A stretch of 64,000 nucleotides of DNA from UMGS1002 sp045586785 (GCA_045586785.1 JAZNBA010000085.1:1-64000); one strand, 5' to 3'; numbered from the stretch's first letter, positions 45,254-54,415 are shown. Numbers and translations: made by a program. Notes: generated by a model from the sequence alone, not told the origin.

Positions 45254-45282
45254 TTGACAATTTAGGGCAAAAGTGATAAAAT
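45254..45282 (+). promoter_or_regulatory. Promoter of the PPi-phosphofructokinase gene
   Basis: Perfect TTGACA (45254-45259), 17-base spacer, TAAAAT (45277-45282) with TGA upstream. The palindrome at 45212-45244 lies just upstream. Confidence 0.8.
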
Positions 45283-45318
45283 AAAAAAAATAATGAAGAA
45301 TAGAGGTAATCATATATT

Positions 45319-46560
45319 ATGAAACAGTTAATAGGTAACGCTGTTGTTGGACAGTCAGGAGGCCCGACTGCTGCTATTAATGCAACGTTGGCAGGCGTTA
45401 TCCGAGGCGTTAAAGAAAATGTCCACAACGGAAGTATTCGCACTCTTTACGGTATGCGTAATGGTGTTGAGGGCTTGCTCGAAGAGAGATTGGTAGACCT
45501 TACTGAGTTCTTTGCAGATGATGCTAAAATAACAACTCTTGAAAACACACCTGCAGCAGCACTCGGTTCTTGCAGAAAGAAACTTCCTGATCCGGAAAAA
45601 GACACAGAAGTTTTCGAAAAATTATTGTCTATTTTTAAAAAATACGATATACGTTACTTTTTCTATATAGGTGGTAACGATTCTATGGATACCGTTGCCA
45701 AACTGTCGGCATATACCAAGGGACACGATTATGAAATGTGCATTATGGGTATTCCAAAGACAATTGATAACGACCTTGTAGTTACCGATCATACACCCGG
45801 ATATGGTTCAGCGGCAAAATATATAGCTGTAACAATGCAGGAAATATTGCGGGATTGTGCCGTATATACTACCAAAGCGGTCACTATTGTTGAGATAATG
45901 GGTCGTGACGCAGGATGGCTCACAGCGGCATCGGCTATTGGACGCAATGTTAGCGGCTTTGGACCGGATCTTGTTTATCTGCCAGAGCGCAACTTTGATA
46001 TGGATGAGTTTTTTGAGGATCTTAATGACATATTAAATGATCATCCTAATGTGGTTGTCGCGGTATCCGAGGGCATTCATTTCGCGGATGGTACGTATGT
46101 TTGCGAGGGAACAAGCAGTGGTGCAGTAGACGTATTTGGACACAAGGCTCTTTCCGGAACGGGCAAAGCATTGGAGTTGGCCGTTAAGGCTAAGCTTGGT
46201 TGTAAGGTTCGTTCTATAGAACTGAATCTTCCTCAACGTTGCGCGGCTCATCTTGCTTCCAAAACAGATATTGATGAATCTGTGTGTGTAGGAAGAGCGG
46301 CCGTTAAAGCGGCGTCTGAAGGTGTAACACGTCAAATGATGACTATTGAGAGGGTTTCTACTTCACCGTATGTTACACGAATTTCACATTCCGATGTTTC
46401 TGAAATTGCAAATAAGATAAAATGGGTAGATGAGAAATTTATCAATACTCGCGGCAATAATGTTACCGATGAATGCGTTGAGTACCTGTTGCCGTTGATT
46501 GAAGGAGAAACTAATCCCGAATATAAATACGGCATCCCGCTCCACCTCACAATTCAGTAA
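45319..46560 (+). CDS. pfp: Pyrophosphate-dependent 6-phosphofructokinase
   Basis: Phosphorylates fructose 6-phosphate reversibly with pyrophosphate. 413 residues: VGQSGGPTAAINATL (9-23), GGNDSMDT (about 116-123), and PKTIDNDL (about 145-152); the lysine in PKTIDND, and lack of the GGDGS loop, mark PPi rather than ATP use. MGRDAGWLTAASA near 195 is also typical. It stands alone, with its own promoter and terminator. Confidence 0.92.
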   Translation: MKQLIGNAVVGQSGGPTAAINATLAGVIRGVKENVHNGSIRTLYGMRNGVEGLLEERLVDLTEFFADDAKITTLENTPAAALGSCRKKLPDPEKDTEVFEKLLSIFKKYDIRYFFYIGGNDSMDTVAKLSAYTKGHDYEMCIMGIPKTIDNDLVVTDHTPGYGSAAKYIAVTMQEILRDCAVYTTKAVTIVEIMGRDAGWLTAASAIGRNVSGFGPDLVYLPERNFDMDEFFEDLNDILNDHPNVVVAVSEGIHFADGTYVCEGTSSGAVDVFGHKALSGTGKALELAVKAKLGCKVRSIELNLPQRCAAHLASKTDIDESVCVGRAAVKAASEGVTRQMMTIERVSTSPYVTRISHSDVSEIANKIKWVDEKFINTRGNNVTDECVEYLLPLIEGETNPEYKYGIPLHLTIQ

Positions 46561-46570
46561 ATTATACATA

Positions 46571-46600
46571 AAAGACGGCATTGTATTACGATGCCGTTTT
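46571..46600 (+). terminator. Terminator of the PPi-phosphofructokinase gene
   Basis: ACGGCAT and ATGCCGT form a stem, extended by AAAG/TTTT pairing, with a T-run after it. Confidence 0.8.
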
Positions 46601-46676
46601 CCATTTATTTTAGTGTATGTAACTGTTCTAACAAAGTTAAACTATATGTGATAAAACAGTAAAGGAACAACGTGTT

Positions 46677-48095
46677 ATGTTTAAATTGACAGATGATTAC
46701 GAGCAAAATGTAGAATTTTTTGATGAGAAATTAAATGTTAAAAATAATTTTGATATTTTAAAAAAGAAACTTAAGATTGGCTCGGACGATGTTACATTAT
46801 ACTATATAGATGGCTTTGTTAAGGATACGGTAATGCAAAAGCTGATGATGCACTTCCTGTCGATGGATGGGGTTGGTAGTGGAGAAGCGGCGGCACAACG
46901 TTTTGCAGATGAAAAGCTTCCGTATGTAGAGGTTGAAGCAACTCAAGATGTTGATACTATGGTCAAGATGGTTATGTCCGGCGCTTCTCTTATGCTTGCT
47001 GCAGGTTTTGGATCCTGGGCAATTATAATTGATTCACGGTCATATCCTGCACGTGACACAGCAGAGCCCGGAGATGATAAGGTCATGCGAGGTGCTCGCG
47101 ATGGATTTGTTGAAACGCTTATTTTTAATACAGCGCTTATTAGAAGGAGAATAAGGGACGCTTCGCTTGTAATGAACTATATGAGTATAGGTAAATCATC
47201 TCAAACAGATGTAGTTATCTGTTACTTGAGAGGTAAAGCGGATGAAGAATATGTACAACAACTTAAAGACAGACTTTCTTCAATAAGAACAGAATCATTG
47301 ACAATGGGGCATGAATCGTTGGCTGAGTGTTTGATCCCAAATAAATGGTATAACCCATTTCCAAAGATACGTACCACAGAGCGCCCGGATTCGGCGGTTG
47401 CACAATTATTGGAGGGAAGTGTATTGATCATATGTGACAATACTCCCGAAGTAATGGTGTTACCAACTACAATTTTTGATTTTCTTCAGGAGACAAATGA
47501 TTATTATTTTCCGCCATTAACTGGATCCTATTTGCGCATCGTCCGTTATACAGTATTTATATTGACGCTTTTGCTCATTCCTACGTGGTATCTTTTGATC
47601 AGCAATCCACAAATTTTGCCACCTTGGCTTGGTTTTGTTGTTCCAAGTGACACGGGTAAGTTGCCGATATTAGTACAATTGATACTTGTTGAATTTTTGA
47701 TTGATGGATTACGTATGGCATCGATGAACACACCGGATATGCTATCAAATTCGTTATCTATAGTTGGGGGACTTATCTTAGGTGATTTTGCGGTTGAAAT
47801 AGGTTGGCTAATACCGGAAGTAATACTATATATGGCGTTTGTTGCTATAGCTAATTTTACTCAGCGTAATTATGAGTTAGGGTATGCGTTTAAATTTATG
47901 CGTATACTTGTGCTTTTGTTGACTGCGATATTTAATGTGTGGGGATATATAGGCGGATTAATACTGGTTGCGATCTTGATCTGCACAAATAAAACCATAA
48001 ATGGTAAGAGAAGATATCTGTATCCGCTTATACCGTTTAATGCACGTGCATTTAAATCTATGATAGTGCGAGTGAAAAAACGAGATGTTTACTGA
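46677..48095 (+). CDS. spoVAF: Spore germination protein of the GerA family, SpoVAF type
   Basis: A 472-residue membrane protein. The N-terminal soluble half contains MRGARDGFVETLIFNTALIR (about 141-160) and TTERPDSAVAQLLEGSVLII (about 240-259), which follow SpoVAF more closely than GerAA, and about five membrane segments follow from residue 300. SpoVAF works with the SpoVA channel and germinant receptors at the spore inner membrane. It lies 2.2 kb from spoVAD-spoVAE, separated by sigK and the PPi-PFK gene. No clear forespore promoter was found. Confidence 0.85.
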   Translation: MFKLTDDYEQNVEFFDEKLNVKNNFDILKKKLKIGSDDVTLYYIDGFVKDTVMQKLMMHFLSMDGVGSGEAAAQRFADEKLPYVEVEATQDVDTMVKMVMSGASLMLAAGFGSWAIIIDSRSYPARDTAEPGDDKVMRGARDGFVETLIFNTALIRRRIRDASLVMNYMSIGKSSQTDVVICYLRGKADEEYVQQLKDRLSSIRTESLTMGHESLAECLIPNKWYNPFPKIRTTERPDSAVAQLLEGSVLIICDNTPEVMVLPTTIFDFLQETNDYYFPPLTGSYLRIVRYTVFILTLLLIPTWYLLISNPQILPPWLGFVVPSDTGKLPILVQLILVEFLIDGLRMASMNTPDMLSNSLSIVGGLILGDFAVEIGWLIPEVILYMAFVAIANFTQRNYELGYAFKFMRILVLLLTAIFNVWGYIGGLILVAILICTNKTINGKRRYLYPLIPFNARAFKSMIVRVKKRDVY

Positions 48096-48121
48096 AATAT
48101 CATTTGTTTTGGATTATATAA

Positions 48122-48151
48122 TAAAACGCCACCATGCGGTGGCGTTTTATT
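48122..48151. terminator. Bidirectional terminator between spoVAF and the uracil-DNA glycosylase gene
   Basis: AAAACGCCACC and GGTGGCGTTTT form an 11-bp stem with a 4-base loop and T-runs on both strands, between converging genes. Confidence 0.9.
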
Positions 48152-48159
48152 ATATGTAA

Positions 48160-48726
48160 TTATTGCTCTGTGTTTTGCAGTTCGTCTAATTTTTGCTTGA
48201 TTTCTTTCATGTCTCTGAGCATTTCTTCATTTTTTCGGGGATCTCTTAGCAATGCTGCAGGGTGATATACGGCGGTCATAAGAAATTTACCTTTTTCAAC
48301 CCAAGTACCGTGCTCGCGCGTTATTTTATAATCGGGTTTTATTAAGCGCATTGCGGCTATTCTGCCTAAACATACAATTATTTGTGGCTGTATGATACGT
48401 ACCTGATCGCGCAAATAGTTGATACAAGCGTCTTCCTCTTGTGGTAGCGGATCGCGATTTTTAGGAGGGCGACACTTTAAAATATTTGCAATATAAACAT
48501 CGGAACGCTCAATGTCTACCGCAAAGAGAAATTTGTCAAGCAACTGACCGGCGCGCCCCACAAAAGGCGTTCCACTGAGATCCTCTTGCTCTCCGGGTGC
48601 TTCTCCAACAAACATAAGTCGGGCGGTTGGGTTACCCGTTCCGAAAACGCAATTTGTACGTGTTTCATGAAGAGGGCAGTTGGTACAATCTTTACATACA
48701 TTATACAATTGATCTAGTTTATTCAT
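48160..48726 (-). CDS. Type 4 uracil-DNA glycosylase
   Basis: Removes uracil from DNA. 188 residues with the family 4 motif GEAPGEQED (41-49), iron-sulphur cysteines C14 and C17 plus two more in KCRPPKNRDP and the following ACINYL stretch, and the DNA-contact motif HPAALLRDPRKN near the C-terminus. Full length. Its promoter is at 48760-48788. Confidence 0.93.
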   Translation of the reverse strand: MNKLDQLYNVCKDCTNCPLHETRTNCVFGTGNPTARLMFVGEAPGEQEDLSGTPFVGRAGQLLDKFLFAVDIERSDVYIANILKCRPPKNRDPLPQEEDACINYLRDQVRIIQPQIIVCLGRIAAMRLIKPDYKITREHGTWVEKGKFLMTAVYHPAALLRDPRKNEEMLRDMKEIKQKLDELQNTEQ

Positions 48727-48759
48727 TTTTTTTAATAGCCTCTCTTTTGACTTTACCTA

Positions 48760-48788
48760 ATTATATCAAAAAACTAATGTAATATCAA
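48760..48788 (-). promoter_or_regulatory. Promoter of the uracil-DNA glycosylase gene
   Basis: Minus strand: TTGATA (48783-48788), 17-base spacer, TATAAT (48760-48765) with TGA upstream. Confidence 0.75.
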
Positions 48789-48794
48789 TAGGTT

Positions 48795-49370
48795 TTAAAA
48801 AACTGATAATTTTTCAATCGCACAAGTTTCACAAATGACTTTTCCGTGTTCATTTATGTAAGGCATGGTGCTTTCAAACGATAAACTATATCCGAATTCA
48901 TTTATCATATTGTTTAAATGTGATATATCCAATCCATCTTCCGGAGTTAATAAAAGGTAGCATGTTCCCATTTCATCTATCCAAGTTTTGCTATCCAAAT
49001 GGTATGCATACGATCCTATAAGGCGACATGCCAATATCATATCGTGTAAAGTCTTAAAAGAAAATATCATCGGGTCGTATTTAGATTGTTTTGTTTGCAA
49101 GGCATGACATTTTGAAGTGCATAAGGAAGCTATTTTGGTTACATACATTTCGCACCCTCCTTCTTTAGATGGATAGAGCTGTATAAAAACTTTGTCGCTT
49201 GCAGCATCAAATCCGGTTTTATGCTTGGCTTCATCGAGTATGTCCCAAAATGCTCGTCTGGTTTCGGTATTATTATAGTTTGCGCAGTTGCAATCAAGAC
49301 GGTAGTGTTCCATGTCTGAATTGTTTAGTATTATCTTGAGCTTGGTGTCGTTTATTAGAATAAGTTCCAT
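48795..49370 (-). CDS. MecA-like adaptor protein
   Basis: A 191-residue protein that resembles MecA, the adaptor that delivers substrates to ClpC. The N-terminus MELILINDTKLKIILNNSDM and FWDILDEAKHKTGFDA (about 43-58) match the MecA N-domain, and DISHLNNMINEFGY near the end matches its C-domain. The start at 49370 follows AAGGGAGAT; the frame is open 18 codons further up. The acidic linker typical of MecA is short, and a CxxxC-like cysteine cluster near 95-100 and CETC near 181 are unusual. Confidence 0.72.
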   Translation of the reverse strand: MELILINDTKLKIILNNSDMEHYRLDCNCANYNNTETRRAFWDILDEAKHKTGFDAASDKVFIQLYPSKEGGCEMYVTKIASLCTSKCHALQTKQSKYDPMIFSFKTLHDMILACRLIGSYAYHLDSKTWIDEMGTCYLLLTPEDGLDISHLNNMINEFGYSLSFESTMPYINEHGKVICETCAIEKLSVF

Positions 49371-49465
49371 TTCCAATCTCCCTTGAAAGTTATCTATAAT
49401 GTAATTATAATCTATATGTATCAAAAATGTAACCCCTAAAATAATGGAAATACGTTGATATTACA

Positions 49466-49494
49466 TTGACGAATTAAAAAAAATATGGTAATAT
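49466..49494 (+). promoter_or_regulatory. Helicase gene promoter
   Basis: TTGACG (49466-49471), 17-base spacer, TAATAT (49489-49494) with TGG upstream, about 28 bases before the start. Confidence 0.7.
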
Positions 49495-49522
49495 TAATTT
49501 ATCACTCAGCGAAAGGAGACCG

Positions 49523-51880
49523 ATGGTGAGATACAACCGATTGACGCACGAAGTGGAGATTACTGTCGGTGATCTTTGCACTTTGAACACAGATGCCAAT
49601 TTTGCCGATATGACGAGTATGCTCGGGTATACTGAGCAGTGTTCTGTCGAATCTGAGACGATATGTTTTAAATATAAACACGATGGAATTGTTTTTTCGC
49701 TGAGAGGTGAACTATTAAAGCGTGGGGATGTATTGTTTGAAACAACCGCACGGTCGTCTGATGGTAATATATTGCCGGTAAAACAGCATACTTGCATTAT
49801 GGCATTTGTATATTGCAGTATGCAAAATTATAAAGATGTGTCGGTTGAAAGTGTTGTTTTGGGCGACGATGGAGTATTGTCCGATGTGTTTTTAAGAAAT
49901 AAAACATATGCATCGTTGGAGAAATTATTTATACGCAAGCTATCACGTTTGATACCTCTCGCAAAGATGCTGCAAGAACGCGGAGAAACAATATTACCTT
50001 ATAGTTCAGACGTGAAATTTCCTTATCCTGCTCTGCGAAAAGGTCAGCGCTTGATGATGACAGAGTGCTATGATGCAATGTCAAGAGAAAAAAGATTATT
50101 TGTGCAAGCGCCTACAGGCATCGGCAAAACTATTTCGGTGCTGTATCCGGCTGTTAAATTTCTTGGTAGCGGTAAGTGTGATAAAATATTTTATCTTACC
50201 GCTAAAGGTAGTACACAAGCAGAGGCGTATCGGGCTGCCGGAGCTTTATTTTCAACCGGTGCACATCTAAGAACTATTGTGATATCTGCTAAAGAGCAGA
50301 TTTGTTGTTGTCCCGAATGTATGACGAGTGGGATTTGCGATGCCATCACTTGCAAGTTCGCCAAATACTCAGAGGAGGAGATGGGTGAGGCGATTAATGA
50401 TTTATTAGCATTGCAAAATGGGTATGAAAAGAATGTCGTTATTAAAATGGCAATAAAACATAAGGTATGTCCATATGAATTGTCTCTTTGTTTAGCTGAG
50501 TTTTGCGAGATAATTATTGCTGATTATAACTATATTTTTGATCCTTCGGTTTATTTCAGGCGTTTTTTTGCGGACAGGGACCGTACTGATCAATACGTAT
50601 TTTTAGTGGACGAAGCGCACAATTTGGCAGATAGAGCAAGAGAAATGTATTCTGCGGAGTTGTCGACACATTTGTTTAAAAAATTACATGACGAGATTGC
50701 GCATGCTTTACCGCAACTTGCAGAACAATTAGATAATGTGTTGGCTCAAATGGAAAAAATGAGATGTTTGTGCGCTGATAGTTTGACAAAAGATGAATGG
50801 GGCATAGAAAGAGGATTTTATCTCAGTCAAGAGCGTTACGATAATTTGGACGAATGCCTGGAGACATTATATCGGTCTCTTGTATTAAACATGAGAAAGG
50901 GAAGAACGACGCCTTTTTATCGGGGAATGGCTACATTGTATCATGATATAAGTAAATACATAACAATATCTAATTTATACATCGACGGTTCTGTGTTTTA
51001 TTGTGATGTTGAGGGAGATAGTATTCGAATAAAATCTATCTGCATAGACCCGTCTAAAATGTTGGATGAAAGAATGAGCTGGGCTAAATCATCTATACTG
51101 TTTTCCGCAACACTGACGCCTCAAGATTATTTTATTGATATATTGGGCGGTGGTCCAAAGGCTGTGGGACTTGCTTTAAAGTCTCCGTTTGATGATGATA
51201 ATTTGTTTTTAGCCGCAGTTGATGATGTTAGTACAAGGTATGAGGATCGTCCCAAAAGCGTAGGTCGCATAGTGTCGTATATTGCAGCAACTGTTAGCTG
51301 CAAAAAAGGAAATTATATGGTCTATTTTCCGTCTTATGAGTATATGGATAATGTGGCATCACTTTTTGAGAAAAAATATCCTAATGTTCGAATTATGTTG
51401 CAAACACGTCACATGACAAGAGAAGATAAGCAAGCATACATCGATGAATTTCGCGCAAATGATGGTTTGATGCGAGTGGGATTTTGTGTACTCAGAGGCA
51501 GCTTTTCGGAAGGAATAGATCTGCCGGGTAACAGCTTGATAGGCGTAGTAATAATAGGAGTCGGCATCCCCGGCATTTCAAGCGAAAGAAATATTATGCG
51601 TGATCATTTTGACGTTGTTGGTGAGCGAGGGTATGATTATGCATACACCTATCCGGGAATGAACAATGTTTTGCAAGCTGCAGGTCGAGTTATACGGAGT
51701 GAGTCGGATTGTGGTGTGGTGGTGCTGTTGGACGATAGATATGCCACAGAAAAATATAACGAGATGTATCCTGAACATTGGTCAAAAATGAAACATTTTT
51801 GTCAGCCCGTTTCACTAAATGATGAAATAAAGCGATTTTGGCGCGATAAAAGTTCAAAAAATGCAAAAAACAATAATTAA
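49523..51880 (+). CDS. DinG/XPD-like superfamily 2 DNA helicase
   Basis: A 785-residue ATP-dependent helicase. APTGIGKT (196-203) is Walker A and DEAH (363-366) Walker B. Cysteines at 261-263, 266, 272, 277, 316, 323 and 328 lie between them, where XPD/DinG enzymes hold a 4Fe-4S cluster. C-terminal motifs FSATLTPQDYF, VLRGSFSEGIDLPG and QAAGRVIRSESD are present. The first 160 residues look like the nuclease-fold lead of related Firmicute helicases, but without an obvious intact D-ExK active site. AAAGGAG precedes the ATG; a GTG three bases later is also possible. Confidence 0.85.
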   Translation: MVRYNRLTHEVEITVGDLCTLNTDANFADMTSMLGYTEQCSVESETICFKYKHDGIVFSLRGELLKRGDVLFETTARSSDGNILPVKQHTCIMAFVYCSMQNYKDVSVESVVLGDDGVLSDVFLRNKTYASLEKLFIRKLSRLIPLAKMLQERGETILPYSSDVKFPYPALRKGQRLMMTECYDAMSREKRLFVQAPTGIGKTISVLYPAVKFLGSGKCDKIFYLTAKGSTQAEAYRAAGALFSTGAHLRTIVISAKEQICCCPECMTSGICDAITCKFAKYSEEEMGEAINDLLALQNGYEKNVVIKMAIKHKVCPYELSLCLAEFCEIIIADYNYIFDPSVYFRRFFADRDRTDQYVFLVDEAHNLADRAREMYSAELSTHLFKKLHDEIAHALPQLAEQLDNVLAQMEKMRCLCADSLTKDEWGIERGFYLSQERYDNLDECLETLYRSLVLNMRKGRTTPFYRGMATLYHDISKYITISNLYIDGSVFYCDVEGDSIRIKSICIDPSKMLDERMSWAKSSILFSATLTPQDYFIDILGGGPKAVGLALKSPFDDDNLFLAAVDDVSTRYEDRPKSVGRIVSYIAATVSCKKGNYMVYFPSYEYMDNVASLFEKKYPNVRIMLQTRHMTREDKQAYIDEFRANDGLMRVGFCVLRGSFSEGIDLPGNSLIGVVIIGVGIPGISSERNIMRDHFDVVGERGYDYAYTYPGMNNVLQAAGRVIRSESDCGVVVLLDDRYATEKYNEMYPEHWSKMKHFCQPVSLNDEIKRFWRDKSSKNAKNNN

Positions 51881-51895
51881 AATTGCAAAAAGGTG

Positions 51896-51924
51896 TTGCT
51901 TTTTAGAAAAAAATATGATATAAT
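51896..51924 (+). promoter_or_regulatory. Aminotransferase gene promoter
   Basis: TTGCTT (51896-51901), 17-base spacer, TATAAT (51919-51924) with TGA upstream. Transcription would begin near 51931, at the base of the hairpin described at 51928-51956. Confidence 0.7.
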
Positions 51925-51927
51925 ACA

Positions 51928-51956
51928 ATTCGGCGGTGTCATTTTGCCGCCGAATT
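51928..51956 (+). terminator. Hairpin: helicase terminator or 5' leader stem-loop
   Basis: AATTCGGCGG and CCGCCGAATT form a 10-bp stem with a 10-base loop, followed by a T-rich stretch. As a terminator it fits the helicase gene 48 bases upstream, yet it lies at the expected transcript start of the aminotransferase gene. Confidence 0.65.
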
Positions 51957-51993
51957 TCATTTTATATATATAGGTACTATGCGGAGGTGCACC

Positions 51994-53289
51994 TTGGAAT
52001 ATAAACTTATGAGTCCTACTGAGATTTCCATTGAGCGCGATGGTTTAGTTCGTCGCTACAGGGAATATCAAAAAATGAAGTTGAATCTTGATCTGTCTCG
52101 CGGCAAGCCCGGTCAAAAACAGCTTGATATGCTGACGGGAATGTTAGATTGCATTTCCGAGGCATCAGACTGCCGTTCCGAGACGGGATTTGATTATAGA
52201 AATTATGGTTTGCTTGACGGTGTTCCGGAAGCTAAGAAGATATTTTCTGACTTGCTTGGCATAGATAAGGACATGATAATGGTTTGCGGTAATTCATCAC
52301 TTAACCTCATGTATGATGCTATGGCGCGTGCAATGTTGTACGGTGTTGCCGGCGGAAACGGTCCTTGGATAAAAAATGCCAAAAATAAATTTTTGTGTCC
52401 TGTGCCCGGATATGACAGACATTTTGCGATTTGCGAATCGTTGGGCATAGAAATGATAAATGTTGCCATGACTCCCACAGGCCCCGATATGGATGAAGTT
52501 GAACGTTTGGTTTCAGGTGATGCTGATATAAGAGGTATATGGTGTTGCCCCAAATATTCTAATCCCGATGGCTATACATATTCTGATGAAACAGTTGAAC
52601 GCTTTGCTAAATTGAAGCCTGCATCACCTGATTTCAGAATTTTTTGGGATAACGCATATGCGGTTCATGACCTGTATGACAATGATAGGGATGAACTCGC
52701 TGATATTTTTGAGGCTTGCCGACGTCACGGTAGTGAAAATTCTGTCTTCTACTTTGCATCTACTTCTAAAATATCATTCCCGGGTTCGGGGGTAGCAATT
52801 TTGGCGGCCTCTGTTGAAAACCTGAACCAGATCAAAAAGATCATGGGTGTTCAGACTATAGGTTTTGATAAGATCAACCAAATAAGACATGTGCGTTATT
52901 TTAGAAATGCAGATAATATACGAGAGCATATGAAAGTATTGGCGTCTATTATTAGACCCAAGTTTGATATTGTCAATAAAGTCCTTGTGGATGAGATAGG
53001 TGATACAGGCGCCGCTCATTGGAACAGCCCTAAGGGCGGATATTTTATAAGCTTGTATACGATGGATGGCTGTGCGCGTCGCGCGTTTGAACTTGCTTCT
53101 CAAGTGGGCGTTAAAATGACCCCTGCCGGTTCGGCATATCCTTACGGCAAAGATGCACACGATAGTCATATAAGAATTGCTCCAACGTATCCTTCTGATG
53201 AAGAACTGATAATTGCAATGCACGTTTTCAGCGTCTGTGTAAAATTGGCTGCTGTTGAAAAGTGCACGGGAATTACATCACAAATATGA
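51994..53289 (+). CDS. Class I/II aminotransferase, aspartate aminotransferase Ic type
   Basis: A 431-residue pyridoxal-phosphate enzyme. LDLSRGKPGQKQLDM near the start, NYGLLDGVPEAKKIF, the CPVPGYDRHFAI stretch, and the PLP lysine in FASTSKISFPGSG (near residue 260) fit the long, sequence-divergent Asp_aminotransf (type Ic) family. A TTG start is chosen because GGAGG (51983-51987) sits 6 bases upstream; an ATG just before lies inside that ribosome site and the next ATG is too far. Confidence 0.85.
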   Translation: MEYKLMSPTEISIERDGLVRRYREYQKMKLNLDLSRGKPGQKQLDMLTGMLDCISEASDCRSETGFDYRNYGLLDGVPEAKKIFSDLLGIDKDMIMVCGNSSLNLMYDAMARAMLYGVAGGNGPWIKNAKNKFLCPVPGYDRHFAICESLGIEMINVAMTPTGPDMDEVERLVSGDADIRGIWCCPKYSNPDGYTYSDETVERFAKLKPASPDFRIFWDNAYAVHDLYDNDRDELADIFEACRRHGSENSVFYFASTSKISFPGSGVAILAASVENLNQIKKIMGVQTIGFDKINQIRHVRYFRNADNIREHMKVLASIIRPKFDIVNKVLVDEIGDTGAAHWNSPKGGYFISLYTMDGCARRAFELASQVGVKMTPAGSAYPYGKDAHDSHIRIAPTYPSDEELIIAMHVFSVCVKLAAVEKCTGITSQI

Positions 53290-54260
53290 AAGTAACTCAA
53301 GCAAATTGTAATCCATTCCCTAATAGTGACACCAACAAACGATATTACACATATGAGTATTATTTGAGGAATACGTTTGGCGGTAAGTGTGCAAAGCTTC
53401 CTGTTGATGCGGGCTTTACTTGTCCCAATATTGACGGGAGGTGCGGCGTTGGTGGTTGCATATATTGCTCATCCAAGGGGAGCGGCGATTTTGCCGGCTC
53501 CCCTGAGTTGCCTATTTTGCAACAGTTGAAGCAAGTTGCAGATAGATTGAGCTCTAAATGGATGACTAAAAAATATATAGCATATTTTCAAGCACATACT
53601 AATACGTATGCGCCCTTGGATGTACTGAAAAAGAAGTATTCCGAAGCACTTGCATATCCGGGCGTTGTGGGACTTAACATAGCAACTCGCGCAGATTGCT
53701 TGTCAAGCGATACGGTAGAATACTTGGCAGAGCTTTCTGAAAAGACTGTGCTTACTGTAGAGCTTGGACTTCAAACCGCTTGTGACGAAACGGCTCGCAT
53801 TATTAACAGAGGGCACACATACGCTCAATTTGAAGATGGATATGGGCGATTGCGCACGGCAGGGAAAAAAATAAACATATGTATACACTCTATTTTGGGT
53901 TTACCCGGTGAAGATGAACTGATGATGAAGCATACTGCTAATAAAATAGCAGAACTGCATCCGGATCAGGTTAAAATACATTTGCTTCATGTTTTGCGCG
54001 GAACACGGCTTGGAGATATGTATTTAGCAGGAAACTATGTTCCGCTGGAACGCGAAGAATATATAAAATTGGTGGCAGATACACTTGAGCTTTTACCGCC
54101 GGATATTGTAATAGCGCGTTTGACAGGTGATGGCGCGGCAAATGATCTTTTGGCACCGGAGTGGAGCCAAAAAAAGACAACCATTATAAACGATATAGAT
54201 AAAACTTTATATAGCAGAAACAGCATGCAAGGTGCAAGATATGTGGGAAATACAAAATAA
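53286..54260 (+). CDS. TIGR01212-type radical SAM protein (YhcC-like)
   Basis: A 324-residue radical SAM protein of unknown substrate. The extended cluster motif TCPNIDGRCGVGGCIYCS (about 40-57) with cysteines 7 then 4 then 3 apart, and the downstream YFQAHTNTYAPLDVLKKKY and HILGLPGE-like SILGLPGEDE, identify the family. The ATG overlaps the aminotransferase stop (ATGA); a GTG 24 bases earlier lacks a ribosome site. Confidence 0.85.
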   Translation: MKVTQANCNPFPNSDTNKRYYTYEYYLRNTFGGKCAKLPVDAGFTCPNIDGRCGVGGCIYCSSKGSGDFAGSPELPILQQLKQVADRLSSKWMTKKYIAYFQAHTNTYAPLDVLKKKYSEALAYPGVVGLNIATRADCLSSDTVEYLAELSEKTVLTVELGLQTACDETARIINRGHTYAQFEDGYGRLRTAGKKINICIHSILGLPGEDELMMKHTANKIAELHPDQVKIHLLHVLRGTRLGDMYLAGNYVPLEREEYIKLVADTLELLPPDIVIARLTGDGAANDLLAPEWSQKKTTIINDIDKTLYSRNSMQGARYVGNTK

Positions 54261-54270
54261 ACAAAATTCA

Positions 54271-54299
54271 AACGGCGATTTTTTATTCGCCGTTTTTTT
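54271..54299 (+). terminator. Terminator before the division and cell-wall cluster
   Basis: ACGGCGA and TCGCCGT form a 7-bp stem, extended by AA/TT pairing, followed by seven T. It isolates mraZ from the upstream genes. Confidence 0.9.
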
Positions 54300-54340
54300 A
54301 TTTTATATAATAAAATAAAATAAAAATATTTGCAAACCTA

Positions 54341-54369
54341 TTGCAATCTTATAAATTTTGTTATATAAT
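54341..54369 (+). promoter_or_regulatory. mraZ promoter
   Basis: TTGCAA (54341-54346), 17-base spacer, TATAAT (54364-54369). Transcription would start near 54376, at the first MraZ box. Confidence 0.75.
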
Positions 54370-54375
54370 AATATA

Positions 54376-54415
54376 AAAGTGGTTGAAAGTGGTTTGAAAT
54401 GATTAAAAATGTAGG
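54376..54415 (+). promoter_or_regulatory. MraZ operator (four direct repeats)
   Basis: AAAGTGG at 54376-54382 and 54386-54392, then weaker AAATGAT (54397-54403) and AAATGTAGG (54407-54415), spaced 10, 11 and 10 bases. MraZ is known to bind short direct repeats with about one helical turn between them upstream of its own gene, so autorepression is likely. Confidence 0.75.

Noticed and set aside
54376..54415. Phased repeats considered as a CRISPR-like array
   Set aside because: Repeats are 7-9 bases with 3-4 base gaps, far too short; they fit MraZ boxes.
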